From the NCBI RefSeq assembly GCF_964340395.1, contig NC_135551.1, positions 7,343,063-7,407,062 on the forward strand: a DNA stretch of 64,000 nucleotides, read 5' to 3'. The stretch comes from Glandiceps talaboti (taxonomy: Eukaryota > Hemichordata > Enteropneusta > Spengelidae). Position 1 is the stretch's first letter; each line of letters starts with the position of its first letter. This document shows, piece by piece, positions 25,891 to 37,920 of this stretch. The notes beneath the pieces were generated by a model. That model ran no database searches. It worked only from the letters and a program-made list of their open reading frames with translations, and was not told where the DNA came from. A program made the translations under genes and the position numbers.

Positions 25891-27910
25891 ACAGGGCCGT
25901 AGCCTGACCAAATTGCCGGGGGGGGGGGGAGAACTTTGTCTTGGTGCAATCATGCATTTAAAATTTAGAAAGGTGCTAATTTACATAATATATATTTTAG
26001 CATACACAATTATATATCATATGCAAGGCCATAAAAAAATGCTGGTCAACGGGTAACCTAATCCATCACATTTGGGTAGGTAGGTAAGTCGATTTCATTT
26101 TTTCACAATGCTTGACAAGGATAATACAAACCATATATAATGATAGCAAAATATTTCAGGTCGAGTTTAGATAGAACTTGTTCAGTCATCTTGATATTAT
26201 CGCAAATTTGTCTGCATATATAGCTACAGTTAGGAAATGTACACAATTTACGGTAAAACAAATGGTGTAGTTCCTGTCACCCTCTCTTCTTAAAAAAATG
26301 TTAAGCACCACCAAATGAAACTCAAGGGTTATTTTAGCCACCCCTTCTGTCATCTACACTACAGTGGAGATATAAAATCATATGGTACAATGATGCATAC
26401 AAATATCGGTGATAGCCAACTACAATAATACTCCGAACGAGATTACTTTACACAGGATGTGGATTTCACATGCATAAGGAGATGTGCCTAATTAACTCTA
26501 ACCTATACAGGGAGGTACTTAGCCAGACACCTTCCATCTTGTTTTGGGACAAAGACAATTATCACAATTGATTGCTACTGATTGGAAGGAGACAACTCCA
26601 AGGGTGAAAAAAAATTGAAAAAAGACAGTGTAGGAGGCCATTTAGAGGCATAAAATATCAAACCATAGACATAATTTAAAGTCTTACAATGCTTGAATAT
26701 GGTAATAAAATACCAGAATTGAAACAATTATGATATGCATTACATATTATCTGGAAGTGTATTTTGTTGTGGCAAAGCTGAAAGATATTTTGCGGATGTG
26801 CACATGGTAAATGGCTTCTCCTGAAGTTTAATTTGTTCCAAAAAATCCCGAATAAAAAAGAGCAAAACATTTCAAGACTTTCAGACTTTTGATGACCCAG
26901 TGACTGCTCAGCCCACTCCAATGGGCGTAAACTTTTGTTCAATTCGTTTTAGTGCACATTGGATATGCAACAGCTTAATTTAATCTCAATTCATGCTTGT
27001 ATGCATCATCAGAGCCAAGTAAACCACTGTATAAGATATTATATAATTTGGAATAGACTCAAGTGTATATTGTTACATGAATTCAGAAAATATAAAGAAA
27101 TATCCTTAATTTTGAAAAAAATGCGAAGCCCGCATGAGGATATATTGCCCATCACCAGAAAAAAATATATGGGTAGGTTGAACAGCTTTTTCATTTTTTT
27201 CTGGCCTAATATCGTATCTTTCAAAGTAGTTGCCGAAAATATGTCACATTCAAAGTTTAAAAAAATGGATGGTGCTTTCTCGAATAAGCCCGCGTTTATG
27301 TCGGAACCCAAGGTGAACTCAGTGAATTCGCCTTGTCATTATCATTATAATGGAAATTGAAGATTGGATTTTGATGTCAAAGGTACAGCTCTGTTTACAA
27401 ATTCAGGGCCATTCTTTCCATAGCAAATTGTCGCTTCAAAATGAATTGCGGAATAACGCTAGTGTCAGTGTGCAATGAGATAATTATATCAAACAACATT
27501 TTAACTAAAGACAACGTCGAACGCAATTATTGAGAGTGGATCTTCAAAGAATGGATCTTAAACTGCGTACCTAGTTTAATAGTTTTTCAGGGCCACCAAA
27601 TATTCCAAAAAGAGATCTGCCGTTTTATCAGTATGAAATGTTTTAATATAAGGAACAAGATGTAAATGAGATCGAGCGCATCTTCGGAGTCACTGCATGC
27701 AGCATAGCTGGCGACCTTACGTTGAACAACTTTTTCCGGTTTTTTTTGAGTTTCACTCAAATGAAGGAGACTTTCAAGACTACTGTTACTCGCGAAAAAT
27801 GCACAGTGTATGTGCGCACTTCTTTTGTACTATATATGATAGTCAGTTATTTTAGTGGTCAATCGTGATTGGAGAGAAGTGATGCAAATACGTCATATGA
27901 CGTATCGTAG
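25891..27910. other. No gene recognised
   Basis: Begins with a G-run (25,918-25,929). Open frames of 88-133 codons near 26.7-27.3 kb are Lys/Phe-rich from AT bias and resemble no family. Confidence 0.45.
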
Positions 27911-27914
27911 GCCC

Positions 27915-28425
27915 CTGAACATGGTTTGCAGGCATAGAGAATAAATTAATTATTGTATTTTGGCGGAGATCTCGCCGTAGTTGAAGAAATTTATTCACTG
28001 TGCTTGATAACCATGTTCCGGGCCAAATACGTTGCACGTACGCGTTGCAGTCATAGGACGAATCTATGGCCCCGAACCATGGTTTTCAAGCATAGTGAAT
28101 AAATTACTTTAAACTATGGTGAGATCTCAGCCAAAATAAAATATTTATCAATTGTAATTGTAATTGTTCAAGTTTAAGTTATCAACTAAACATGGTTTGC
28201 AGGCATAGAGAATAAATTACTTTAAACTACGGTGAGATCTCCGCCAAAATAAAATATTCATCAATTGTAATTGTTCAAGTTTAAGTTATCAACTAACACA
28301 GAGAATAAATTACTTTAAACTACGGTGAGATCTCCGCCAAAATAAAATATTCATCAATTGTAATTGTTCAAGTTTAAGTTATAAACTAAACATGGTTTGC
28401 AGGTATAGAGAATAAATTAAAGCAC
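27915..28425 (+). repeat. Tandem repeat of about 115 bp, four to five copies
   Basis: ATGGTTTGCAGGCATAGAGA or a close variant recurs at about 27,920, 28,080, 28,192 and 28,392, with a truncated copy at 28,300. Units share GTGAGATCTCCGCCAAAATA and TTGTTCAAGTTTAAGTTAT. Spacing ranges from about 90 to 160 bp. Confidence 0.85.
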
Positions 28426-30585
28426 GAACAAGAATCAAAATAAAGACTTAAATAACAAAATAACGAATTGAAAAAAATAATTTAATGATAAGAGAACATC
28501 ATTATCATAATATTGAAGAGACACAGATATGACGACTAATGTTTAATGATTATTTTTACGTAATTTTATGAAAATAATATAGACCGGAATCGACTGTGTG
28601 TTCGAGCCTACCGCAACTCTACGGCACCAAATATTGATTAAACCAAGATATTATCAATTGTGTTTTTGTTTATATCCCTCGCAAAAGACGCATCGTTTCG
28701 GAGCTTCAGTTCATATAATATGCTGTTTCGGCAATCTGTTTTACTGTCCCGCAAACGCCACAATGTACTGCAACATGCGAAATATATATCTCGCCATAAG
28801 AGGGCAGCAGGTGGTATCAAGCTTCGAGAGAAAATCCATGGGTCACATGTTCGATTTGAAGCGTCCTGATTGGTTTATTCGATGCCGTGTCCTACCCCTC
28901 TGTATTACAAGTTTAAGCAAGGCATACGTTTGAGCTCGAGCACGCCAAGCAGCGGAACGCGTCAGCTGTCGCGAGCACACTAAGCGTCGATTTTGCACCA
29001 TGTCTGTCCGTATACTTTTTTTTCTTTATTCTTTTTTGGAGTCTTCCATATTTATATAAACTTTTTTTCTGCGATTATTATAAAAAATGTTTCATGACAG
29101 ACATTAATCAGTTGGTAACTAACATTATGATATAAAACCAGTTCACAAACTTAACTTTCTGTCAGTGAAATGAAATACTTATAATAATATTTAAAGTTTA
29201 TTTCATACATTTACTTTAAAGTAGTGACACTGGAGATATGGCTATATTATTCACACATGAACAGAACATCATCCCATCAACACAAACAAAATGGTAAACC
29301 TAAGTGATGTTTATTTTGTGAATTTACAAAAAGCTGTTGAATATTTCAGTAAATGAGCAGGTTTATAAGGTTCATAAACTACAAAATTGCGAGGGATTTA
29401 CATCTACATGAGGAAAGCAAGGTCTCCTAACAAAATTGGTTTAGTACTTTGATTATTTCAAAATTCTAAGAAGTCTTTAAAATGAAATCTCCATTTCCAT
29501 TAGTAACGAAATCGTACTCAATATGTTATCGTACTCGGAATATCGGTTTTTGCGTTGTCGAGTTGACATACGCGGGTGCATAGATCTACTCGATCGAGCA
29601 CGAGTGTGAATCAAACATTACCGAACGTTGAGAAATGGAACGGAGGCATTGGCTTCCGATTGTTTCCGAAACTTACCGAAAATCTGCAGATCGACATTCA
29701 AAATGGCGTCGTCCAAGAAACGTAAAGCACATCTCGTAAATACCCTCGAAATTTAGGTTTTTCAAAGACAGGTCGAACTAAGTTTGGTAGTCTGAGTTGC
29801 AACACTTATCAGAGTGTAGGAATTTTGATTTAATTGTATAATTTGGATAACAAATCGCACAAATGAAAGGATTTCTGATCGTGATCATGATATATGACAA
29901 AGTAGTACTAGGACCAATCATGATAATGTAGTTTGACAGATCGCAACATATTGGCTGTTCAACTAAGTTCTAGTTCAGCGCCACACGAAGGCGATCATTT
30001 AAGCATATGTGATTTAACTGATTATGTAGTTATAGCCATTTCTGTGAATTAAATTTTTGTTGACAACTTCGATAAATTTATGGATCAATAGATCTTGAAT
30101 ATGAAAATCTTTGACTGTTTTTGGCGACGTTTTATATTTCTGGTAAAGTGCATACATTCAAAATAATATTAAGTTTTAAAGAAATAATAATAGAGTTACC
30201 TTTTTGAAATCTCGTTTTGAAGCAACTATAGTATGTATCACTACTATATAAAATGGAGTGAGCAGTTCTATTGTATGAAGTTTGAAAGTGTGTACTTTTA
30301 TTTTTGAAATTCTAAACCAACATTATTTAACTGAATGCAGACAACAATGAATGGTTATGTACTACTCGTTTTGAAAATCCATAGCTAATTAAAAAATAAT
30401 TGAGATGTACAGCAGTGTAGATAGAACACCTGTTCACTTTTGGGAGAATGATCAGTGAAATATTCTTGTAGGGTGATTAAAAGTACATAACATCCTCTTT
30501 CAGAACGTCAGAACTTACTTGTAGATAAAGAAGAGACCAATAATCTGAGACTAGTACATTTATAGTACAAGTAGTTAGTCACTGT
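28426..30585. other. No gene recognised; possible first exon at 29,703
   Basis: Mostly non-coding. ATGGCGTCGTCCAAGAAACG at 29,703 (MASSKKRKAHL) precedes a GTAAAT donor-like site and could begin the broken gene at 30.7 kb. The evidence is weak. Confidence 0.35.
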
Positions 30586-30712
30586 CAGCCAGACAGCCAT
30601 CATGTAGTACAACTGAAGGAGTCAGTCAGTCACCAGTCAGTCAGAAATGTTGTAATACAACTGAAGCAGTCAGTGAGTCACCTGTCAGTCAGCCATCAAG
30701 TAATAAATACAT
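30586..30712 (+). repeat. Short tandem repeat of CAGTCAGTC / TACAACTGAAG units
   Basis: Two units of about 60-70 bp with GTCAGTCAG.C and AATACAACTGAAGCAGTCAG. Confidence 0.75.
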
Positions 30713-30733
30713 TTTGTAATTTTTTTTCTCCAG

Positions 30734-32441
30734 GGAAGCATTTTTGTCTTTGGTGCACGATTCCATTATCACAAAACATGTGCCAAGAAAAGACAGATTA
30801 TGAAAAAAGGAATTTACAAATGTTGTATAAGGATAACAATAAATTCAAGACAGCTGGTGCCATCATTTCTAAAGCAAAAAAATACAACAATGTGATTGAC
30901 CAGCCTCTATTCGACATAGAACTTGATCAGGTAAATACTTATAGGATTTCTCTGTCAGCATTGATGTCTAAATATTGATTTTATGAACAGTCCTACAATT
31001 CAATACTATGTCAATTTGATATCTCTGTCTGTTTATATATGGTACTATTTCATAATTTGTCTTTTGTATTATCATGGAGTAATACCTATAACTATATTGC
31101 TTCTTTTCTCTGTACTTTATATTGTTACATGTGTGTGTCCCATCACTACACCTCGACTTGGGCATCTTTCTCAAACTGTAAGCTTATAATATGTTTGAGA
31201 AAGAAGCCCATAGTTTGGACAAAAAAACTGGCAACATTGATAGCTGGAGCAGAAGTTATTTCACATGCTTACAGTGTCTATGTATCAACTCTTAGCCAAG
31301 TTAACATCATGGAGGATACTATTACAGACATAGAACAGAAAATAACAGCACTAGAAGACATATTGGTACACTTCACCTTGATAACAGACGAGAATGATTC
31401 TGAAGTCAAAGATATGCTGGGAACTGGTACAACTTGTGCAGGAAAAATACGAGTTGGTTAGTAAATTTTAGTATTGTAAATTTTGTTGTTAATTTTATTC
31501 TTAGTATGTAAGGTATGTCATGTCATTGATCAAGTTTGACCACTTTGGCACCTCTTTCTTCTTGTGTTATTCTAGGAAAAAAACTGTAAAGAAAAGAAAA
31601 ACAAAAAAACACTGGACATTACTGATGGACCATTGGTAAAATGTCTGGATGATACCCTTAAGAAAATTCACGTACATCGGCAGGCTTACCATGGAAAAAG
31701 TTTTGTAGGAAATCATGTTCATAAATGTCTTCAGGTAAATATAATTACATTTTTTAAGTTAACTTCTGATTCTAACATGAAAGACCACAATAATATGAAT
31801 ACAAAACTCAACATATAGCATCAACATGATATGCATACCCCATTCCTAAGCAGTTACAAATATTCTGTGATTCAAATAAATGTATGAAAATGTACAAACT
31901 AGTATTGACACACACATAGAAACATTTTTTTTTTTTTTACAAATCTTTGTCCCTCCTTTTCAAATCAGAATGACAATATCATAATATATCATCATGTGTA
32001 GTGGATGCAACTAAAAGACTTTGCAGTATTGAAGAAATACAACCAGAGCTAGAAGCTACGGTATTGGGTGCAAAATACCAGCTTGTATTTCACAAAGTTT
32101 GCAGCCTGCCACAAGATTTACAGTACATCCAAGTATCTATCAGATGAAGAAATTAATGAGCTAGGTGAGTAAATTATCAAAGTTACTTTCAGAGTTTACA
32201 TAAACTTTAATAGATGATGACCTGTCAACATTTTGTTATGGTGCTAACATTTTTAGGTAACTTAATTTTCCTTTTCAGCATACCACTAGCATCTCATCAA
32301 TTTCTACTTATTCATATGAATTACATAAATGTATGTTGTTTTATTACAGAACACAACATCAACAATATTTCATGGACTTCTTTCGCGGGCACTTTCCAGA
32401 CTCATCAATTGTGTTAAATTTAGTACAAGGTCGAAATTCGG
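30734..32441 (+). pseudogene. Multi-exon mobile-element protein with CLWC and YHG..FVGNH motifs, broken
   Basis: A plus-strand gene of an uncharacterised, repetitive metazoan protein family; I recognise the motifs but not the function. Exon 30,734-30,930 gives GKHFCLWCTIPLSQ and KKYNNVIDQPLFDIELDQ and ends at a clean donor. The next block (about 31,130-31,455) gives SLHLDLGIFLKL, a TAA stop, NMFEKEAHSLDK, then a shift in an A-run and LATLIAGAEVISHAYSVYVS. Exon 31,576-31,734 (53 codons, good borders) gives DGPLVKCLDDTLKKIHVHRQ and AYHGKSFVGNHVHKC. Exon 31,969-32,164 gives FAACHKIYSTSKYLSDEEIN after a frame change. The last piece from 32,350 gives FMDFFRGHFPDSSIV and is cut by the piggyBac insertion. 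A first exon may lie at 29,703 (MASSKKRKAHL before a donor). Confidence 0.6.
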
Positions 32442-32445
32442 TTAA
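32414..32445 (+). repeat. Left 32-bp direct repeat beside piggyBac (TTAA...TTAA)
   Basis: Starts and ends with TTAA. It matches 35,161-35,192 at 30 of 32 positions in the same orientation (core ATTTAGTACAAGGT). TTAA at 32,442-32,445 is a candidate left target-site copy. Confidence 0.75.
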
Positions 32446-32806
32446 CTCATTGTCAACCACACCCTCCAGAGATCGCTCATATATGAACGATGACGTCGCT
32501 CGCTAACAGCGCTCTCTTTTCCATATAAGGAAATTGTCTCTTTTCCCGCCACAACTTCGAGAACACCCGAATATATTTTTCCGAATGTTCAGCTATGTAT
32601 ATGGTTTTGTTCCATTTCGATCCCTATTCGGCTGTTCCGAAACGATTCCGAACCAGGATATGCAAATTAGATGTTGCGTCTTTTCGTTCGAATAATTCAT
32701 CGTCCGTTGAATAATTCATCACTCCTAACCTTCTGACCTATATTTACTGTACCTACTGAATATTCATTTTTATAGTACTAGTATTTTCCCGTGTTATTTG
32801 TAAACA

Positions 32807-34906
32807 ATGAGTGATCCAGATAGTAATCACAGTGATTTTGATAGCGATCCCGACTCTAGTGAAGAGGACGAGTACGACTCGAGTGAAGAAGACGACAACC
32901 CGGACGACAATGTTCACGAGCCGAACGCAAGGTGAGAATTATCTCTTGACAAATGTTGAAATCACGGTGCTCGCTTCATGTCAGTGAATTAATTTACAAT
33001 GATATTTCACGGGATTTATTTGATTCAAACATACCCTTCATTTTTTGTTTGCACTTAGAAATCGATGTTACTGTGTTAGTTGTTAGTAGAGTAAAAGTAT
33101 GTGACGTCACAAATTCAAACATCACAATGAGAAACGTAAAATTGTGCATCGGTCTTTGTTTACATTTTACTTCCGTGTTTTGTGGCGAGCGTGAATACAA
33201 ATACAGTGAGTTAGTATATTGAATTGGTGGAAGCTTCACGTGTCTTACTTTGAAATAAGCAAATTTATAACTTACAAACACGGCTTACAAAGGAATTTTT
33301 AAAATTATTATTGTATTTTAGAGTATTTTTATCGTATGAGAACGTCGACCGTGGTGGCCCCGCCCCCGAATTACTAAGATTTCAGCCACGACGTCGAGCG
33401 CCTGGCATTCAAATCCAGCGGTTGACCAGACAGGGGTATGGTATGACGAAGGCAGTGGATTTTTTTAAAGTTGTTTTTTACTTTCCGAATTGTTCAACAA
33501 ATCGTGGAGTACACCAACACGTATGCTGAGATGAACATCCTGAGAAAACCGTATTACGGCTCAGCAGATGGTTCTTGGAGTGATGATGTGACCATAGAAG
33601 AAATATACAGATTCATCGGTCTACTTATCTTCAATGGTCTGGTCAAGTGTCATCGTATTGACAGATACTACAGTCAGATGTCCCTGTACAGCTGTTCCTG
33701 GGCTAGGTCATTCATACCAAGCAGAAAGAGACTCAATGCAATCTTGGCATTTTTGCATGTAGTTTACCCTGCCACAGAAGACCCAGATGACAAACTTACC
33801 AAAGTTCGATATTTGTTGAACCACATGAAACAAATGTGTACAGAACTCTTTCAGCCATATGGTTATGTTTCAGTTGACGAACGAATGGTAAAATCAAGGG
33901 GAAGGTCAGGTATGAGACAGTACATAAGGGACAAGCCAACAAAATGGGGATTCAAACTATGGGTTCTAGCAGATGCCAAGACAGGCTACACTTGTGAATT
34001 TGATATTCATTTAGGCCGCCAAACAGATGCATCCGGGAATGGGTTGGTTATGATGTTGTTATGAGTTTATGTGAACGTCTGCATAATCAGGGGTACCAAG
34101 TTTATTTTGATAATTTTTATACTTCTAATCTTTTACAAGCTTTATTTGATCATGGGGTTCTTTCTTGTTGGACAGTTTTAAAATCAAGGCGAGGGTTTCC
34201 AGTGCAATTTAGGGATGGTAATTGGGAAAGAGGAAGTAATCGGGGTGGGATGAGATATTTTAGGGATGGGGATGTGTTAACGCAACAATGGAAGGATAAC
34301 AAACCAGTTTGCATTATGTCAACCATCCATCAAGGCCACCAACAAACTTTTGTCCGGAGAAGGAGGAAAGAAAATGGTCAAATTAGACGTGTGCTGGTAA
34401 GGCAGCCAAAGTCGATCCAGGACTATAATAATTATATGGGTGGTGTTGATTTATCAGATGAACTAATATCGAAGTATAATGTTCTTCGGAACACAAAAAA
34501 GTGGTGGAAGACTTTATTTTATCATTTTATTGATATTGCTGAGGTAAATTCTTTTGTTCTTTTTCAAGATATGAGGGAAAAGAATCCAAATAATGTAGAA
34601 CTCCAGTGACCCAGTCAATATGGGCAACTTGAATTCCGTGAGGAATTAGCAAGGCAGCTATCTGAAGTTGACGGTGATACAGTCAACCCATCAGTCGCTC
34701 AAGCTGTAAATGTAGCACTTCAAAAACCACCACAGAGACCATTACCTGACCATCGCATATAGTACACTGAACACAGGCGTAATTGTGTGTCCTGTTACGC
34801 AAATGGAAGGGGTAAGGTGAAAACCTTCCTCATGTGCAGGGCATGCAATAAACACCTCTGTCTGAACAAGACCAGGAATTGCTTTGATGAATTTCATCAA
34901 CACTAA
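32807..34906 (+). pseudogene. piggyBac transposase, two frameshifts and two stops
   Basis: A cut-and-paste transposase of the DDE_Tnp_1_7 family. Exon 1 (32,807-32,931) encodes an acidic start (MSDPDSNHSDFDSD) and splices in phase to exon 2 at 33,322. The catalytic Asp residues are all readable: VSVDERMV (33,876), VYFDNFYTS (34.1 kb) and NNYMGGVDLSD (34.4 kb). The C-terminal Cys/His-rich domain is present (CVSCYANGRGK, CRACNKHLCL, CFDEFHQH). Breaks: a one-base shift near 33,470 in a T-run, a one-base loss near 34,046 before YDVVMSL, TGA at 34,607 and TAG at 34,760, then the normal TAA at 34,904. It sits inside an older element gene (30.7-32.4 kb) and is flanked by 32-bp direct repeats that begin and end in TTAA, the piggyBac target. 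Confidence 0.9.
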
Positions 34907-35160
34907 TACATGTAGTAGTGTTGATGAAGTTCATCAATGCAATTCACACTGTATATATATGATTTTGATCTTGTTTAGATCTTTCAGTGTGCTATAAATG
35001 GAGATTAGCAAAATGTAGAATTAAAAAAGAATTTGTACAAAATGCATGTTTACAAGAATACTTTTTTTATCAAAGTTAAAATTAAAACTAGTATTGAAGT
35101 TTTTTGGTTTACATACTAAAATTCATAGTTTACTAAAGAGTAACATGTCTTATCAACGTA
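34907..35160. other. piggyBac 3' non-coding end
   Basis: Follows the transposase stop and leads to the TTAA at 35,161. A short hairpin-like duplicate, TGATGAATTTCATCAACACTA and GTGTTGATGAAGTTCATCAA, lies at 34,885-34,940. The outer bases resemble the inverted left end only weakly. Confidence 0.5.
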
Positions 35161-35192
35161 TTAAATTTAGTACAAGGTAGAAATTTGGTTAA
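35161..35192 (+). repeat. Right 32-bp direct repeat beside piggyBac (TTAA...TTAA)
   Basis: Second copy of the repeat at 32,414-32,445. TTAA at 35,161-35,164 is a candidate right target-site copy, giving an element of about 2.7 kb. Confidence 0.75.
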
Positions 35193-35519
35193 TTGCTTGG
35201 GATAGCTTTAGTTAGTAGAAGGCCCTCTAGTGGCCACCTTAGTGGATTCCCCTGCTTAGAGGTCAAGACCTCTCCTCCCATGATGCCTTACTCTATTCTA
35301 CCAACTTCAGTTCATGATTTGTTTTCTGCAGAGCAGTAAGTTTGACAGCTCACGATATTATTTATGTCAGATCGCAGTAGTTGATCGTGCACAACATGTT
35401 TTATTCAGTTAAAAGACCACCAAGGCCCCTCCGGCAAGTTGTGTCGAAAGAATCGAAACAACGTTAACAGCGATGACAAGGTGCAAAGTGACCAGTGCAT
35501 TCGAGCAGCACAGCCATCA

Positions 35520-35975
35520 CCGTTAACGTACGGGCTTTAGGTGTTGACTTATACGACGAACACCTGAAGGAAACAAAAAACACTATCAAGGCAGACTGAC
35601 TGGACACCAACCACTAAGGGCGCTGCACCAAGTCGACAGATGCTTGAAGCTATCAAGAAAGAGAATGAAGAACTAAAACTAAGTATTGAGTTAAAGCGGG
35701 AAATTGAGAAAAACGAGGCGCTATAACTTAAGGGAAGATCGCGCCATAAGCAGACGGGCTCGTGAAACCACGAAGAAACTGCCAATACTCTCATCCTTGT
35801 CCTCTACTACGGGCTCCGAACCTGATGCTACCTCGGACTCTGAAAAAGAAAGGAAAATAGCATGAGGTAAGCAGTCCTATGCCACATTTAAAAAAAAATC
35901 AAATCGTAAGAAAAAATCTCAGTCTGGAGCGGTGCGCAAATCTAACGAGCGAGTGGTAAAAAAAATAGAAAAAAC
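35520..35975 (+). pseudogene. Gag-like remnant with coiled coil and basic/Ser-rich region
   Basis: Broken plus-strand segments: GAAPSRQMLEAIKKENEELK with a following helix (LSIELKREIEKNEAL), then after a stop and frame change REDRAISRRARETTKKLPIL, a Ser-rich stretch (SSLSSTTGSEPDATSDSE), and KKKSQSGAVRKSNERVVKK. A coiled coil followed by a Ser-rich and basic stretch is common in N-terminal proteins of LTR and tyrosine-recombinase retroelements, but no enzymatic domain follows, so the family is not settled. Confidence 0.35.
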
Positions 35976-37023
35976 AATTGGGTGACATGGAGCTTCATAT
36001 ATGCCGCGTCTACCTTCGCATCCGTAATATCCACGAGCCACATCCACCTATCGAGTGCCCCCACCAGCCTAAACAATCGCACGAAAACTGACTAAGAGAA
36101 GGTAGCACTGCTCCCATAGACAATAACTTCACAAGGAATCACAGCCAGGTGAGCAGTACCTCAGTCATAGACAAATTTGATATGGTTTTATGCACAGATG
36201 GTCCATACACGACCAAGAACGCTTCTTCAATGGACATTATATAACGGTCGTCAGCCCGTCCACACTACGGAGACATACTTAAGTGTGAATAACAAAGTCA
36301 AGATCTTTTTTCGTGTCTACATCCGAATTCGAATACTTCGGAGAGACATTCGTACGTATTCAACTGTGCAGTCATAACGATCAGGGGCAAGACGAAAGCA
36401 ATAACGAGAGACCCAAATAGACATTCACATTCGACTGACTACACTCGTATTTATTTCTAGTCACAGAATGCTTTTCCTACAAAAAGCCATTTTGTCATAG
36501 ATAGTACTGCTACATAGTTGCACTCTTGTCTAAATACGTACCACGCAACAAAATCAAAATAGGTCGGGGTTATGTTGTGACTAGTGAATACAGACAGGGA
36601 GTACAACCAGATTACAGATCAATTTTGAGTTTGTGTGGGTCGTCGATCCGTTCGTCGTCCATTCTCTACGTTTCTAGATAATATCAGTGTACCATGAAAT
36701 AGATGGATTTAGCTCGTGATCGAGCTACAAAAAGCAACAAAAGATGTGGCTAATTTTACATTATGGCTACAATTTGAAATGGAATGGGTACATTTTTAGT
36801 TTAGATACATGATGGACTGTACGTTTATCGTAGAAAACTAGACGTGTTTATACCGTTCTTTCACTGGGGATGATTGCAGTCTCGTCTGGTCCCTGCCTTC
36901 TGTCTGCCGCTGCTGGCATTACACTCACGAAAGGAGTCAGGTATGTGCCATTTAATGCATGGCTGTGATTGGCCATTACTATCGTGTGTGCTAATTGGTC
37001 ATTGAAGTTTAGTTGACAACAAT
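35976..37023. other. No gene recognised
   Basis: Non-coding sequence between the gag-like remnant and the RecQ-like fragment. Confidence 0.45.
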
Positions 37024-37750
37024 ATGGTGCCGTTCATAATAGATCTCGACTTTGTTATTCGCACTAAGTATGCACTCGCTGTTATAAACAGCCGACGCGG
37101 TACAGACTTCATGTTTTACAAGCCTAAACAGACGGACTGTTTGAAAGCATGTTTGAAAGGAGACCACATCGCACTATTACCAACTGGATATGGCAAGTCG
37201 CTCATATTTGAATCAATTCCATATATATAATTCCCATCGGATGCTACACTGAAGAGTAACTGAGTAAGACTGCTGTATTTCTAATAACCCCCTTGAATGC
37301 GATCATCGAGGACCAAAGGTGTAAGTTACGTCAAGAGGCTGTGAAAATCAACAGCGATTTTTCTTTGAGGGTTCTACGAAAAAATAGTTTCTAGATGGCA
37401 AATTTACATACATATTCTCTTATCCAGAACACATCTCAAAGCCAAAAGTCTTTGAATTTTTTTTTTAGAAAACCAGTGTGGCAAACCAAGGTAACCCATA
37501 TTGTGATAGATGAAGCACATTGCATTGTGCAGTGGGGCACTGACTTTCGTCCTGATTTTAAAAATTTAAAAAACCTCAGGGCAATATTCAACAATGCCAA
37601 AGTTTTGGCAATGACTGCTACAGCGACGATGGGCACACAATCTGAAATTAGTAGGCTACTGCTGCTGAAGAATCCAACTCTTGTCTCAGCAAATGACAAA
37701 TTGACAGTTAAGAAGAGGCCTCCTAACTCAGGTGGTCATACCATACAAGC
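37024..37750 (+). pseudogene. RecQ-like DEAH helicase, truncated
   Basis: The plus strand encodes the first half of a RecQ-type ATP-dependent DNA helicase: MVPFIIDLDFVIRTKY, Walker A in ALLPTGYGKS (37.2 kb), motif Ia in FLITPLNAIIEDQ, the DEAH box in IVIDEAHCIVQWGTDFRPD (37,508-37,519 encode DEAH) and motif III in LAMTATATM. Stops lie after IPYI (37,228) and after RKNSF (37.39 kb), and there is a frame change near 37,260. Motifs IV to VI are missing, because the sequence runs into a long palindrome at 37,750. Stand-alone RecQ-like copies of this type (VPFIIDLEFVIRTKY start) are repetitive in invertebrate genomes, which points to a transposon cargo or a retrocopy rather than a host RecQ gene. 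It lies head to head with nothing; the Crypton gene ends 0.9 kb downstream on the other strand. Confidence 0.75.
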
Positions 37751-37913
37751 GTCATACGTATATGTTATTTGCCAAATACGCGAAAATATTTGCTGCGAGA
37801 GATAATTTGTTCTGGTAATAACCGCGAGCCGAAGGCGAGTGGTTATTACCTGAACAAATTATCTCGAGTAGCAAATATTTCGCGTATTTGGCAAATAACA
37901 TACTTATACGTCA
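37750..37913. repeat. Long palindrome (hairpin-forming inverted repeat)
   Basis: Two arms of about 75 bp (roughly 37,750-37,826 and 37,838-37,913) are reverse complements with few mismatches, separated by a short GC-rich centre (GCGAGCCGAAGGCGAG). The arms share TTATTTGCCAAATACGCGAA and GATAATTTGTTC. The RecQ-like frame is cut off at its left border. Confidence 0.85.
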
Positions 37914-37920
37914 CCTGCCA
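37904..37920 (+). repeat. Inverted 17-mer, left partner of the Crypton bracket
   Basis: TTATACGTCACCTGCCA here is the reverse complement, with one mismatch, of 40,671-40,687. The two copies enclose the recombinase gene and its introns in a 2.8-kb segment. Confidence 0.6.

Noticed and set aside
26676-27360. Frames of 88-133 codons on both strands
   Set aside because: AT-biased composition, overlapping antisense frames and no family resemblance.
31039-31461. 140-codon frame taken as one protein
   Set aside because: Its first third is intron or shifted sequence; the family match shows the true reading changes frame at an A-run near 31,220.
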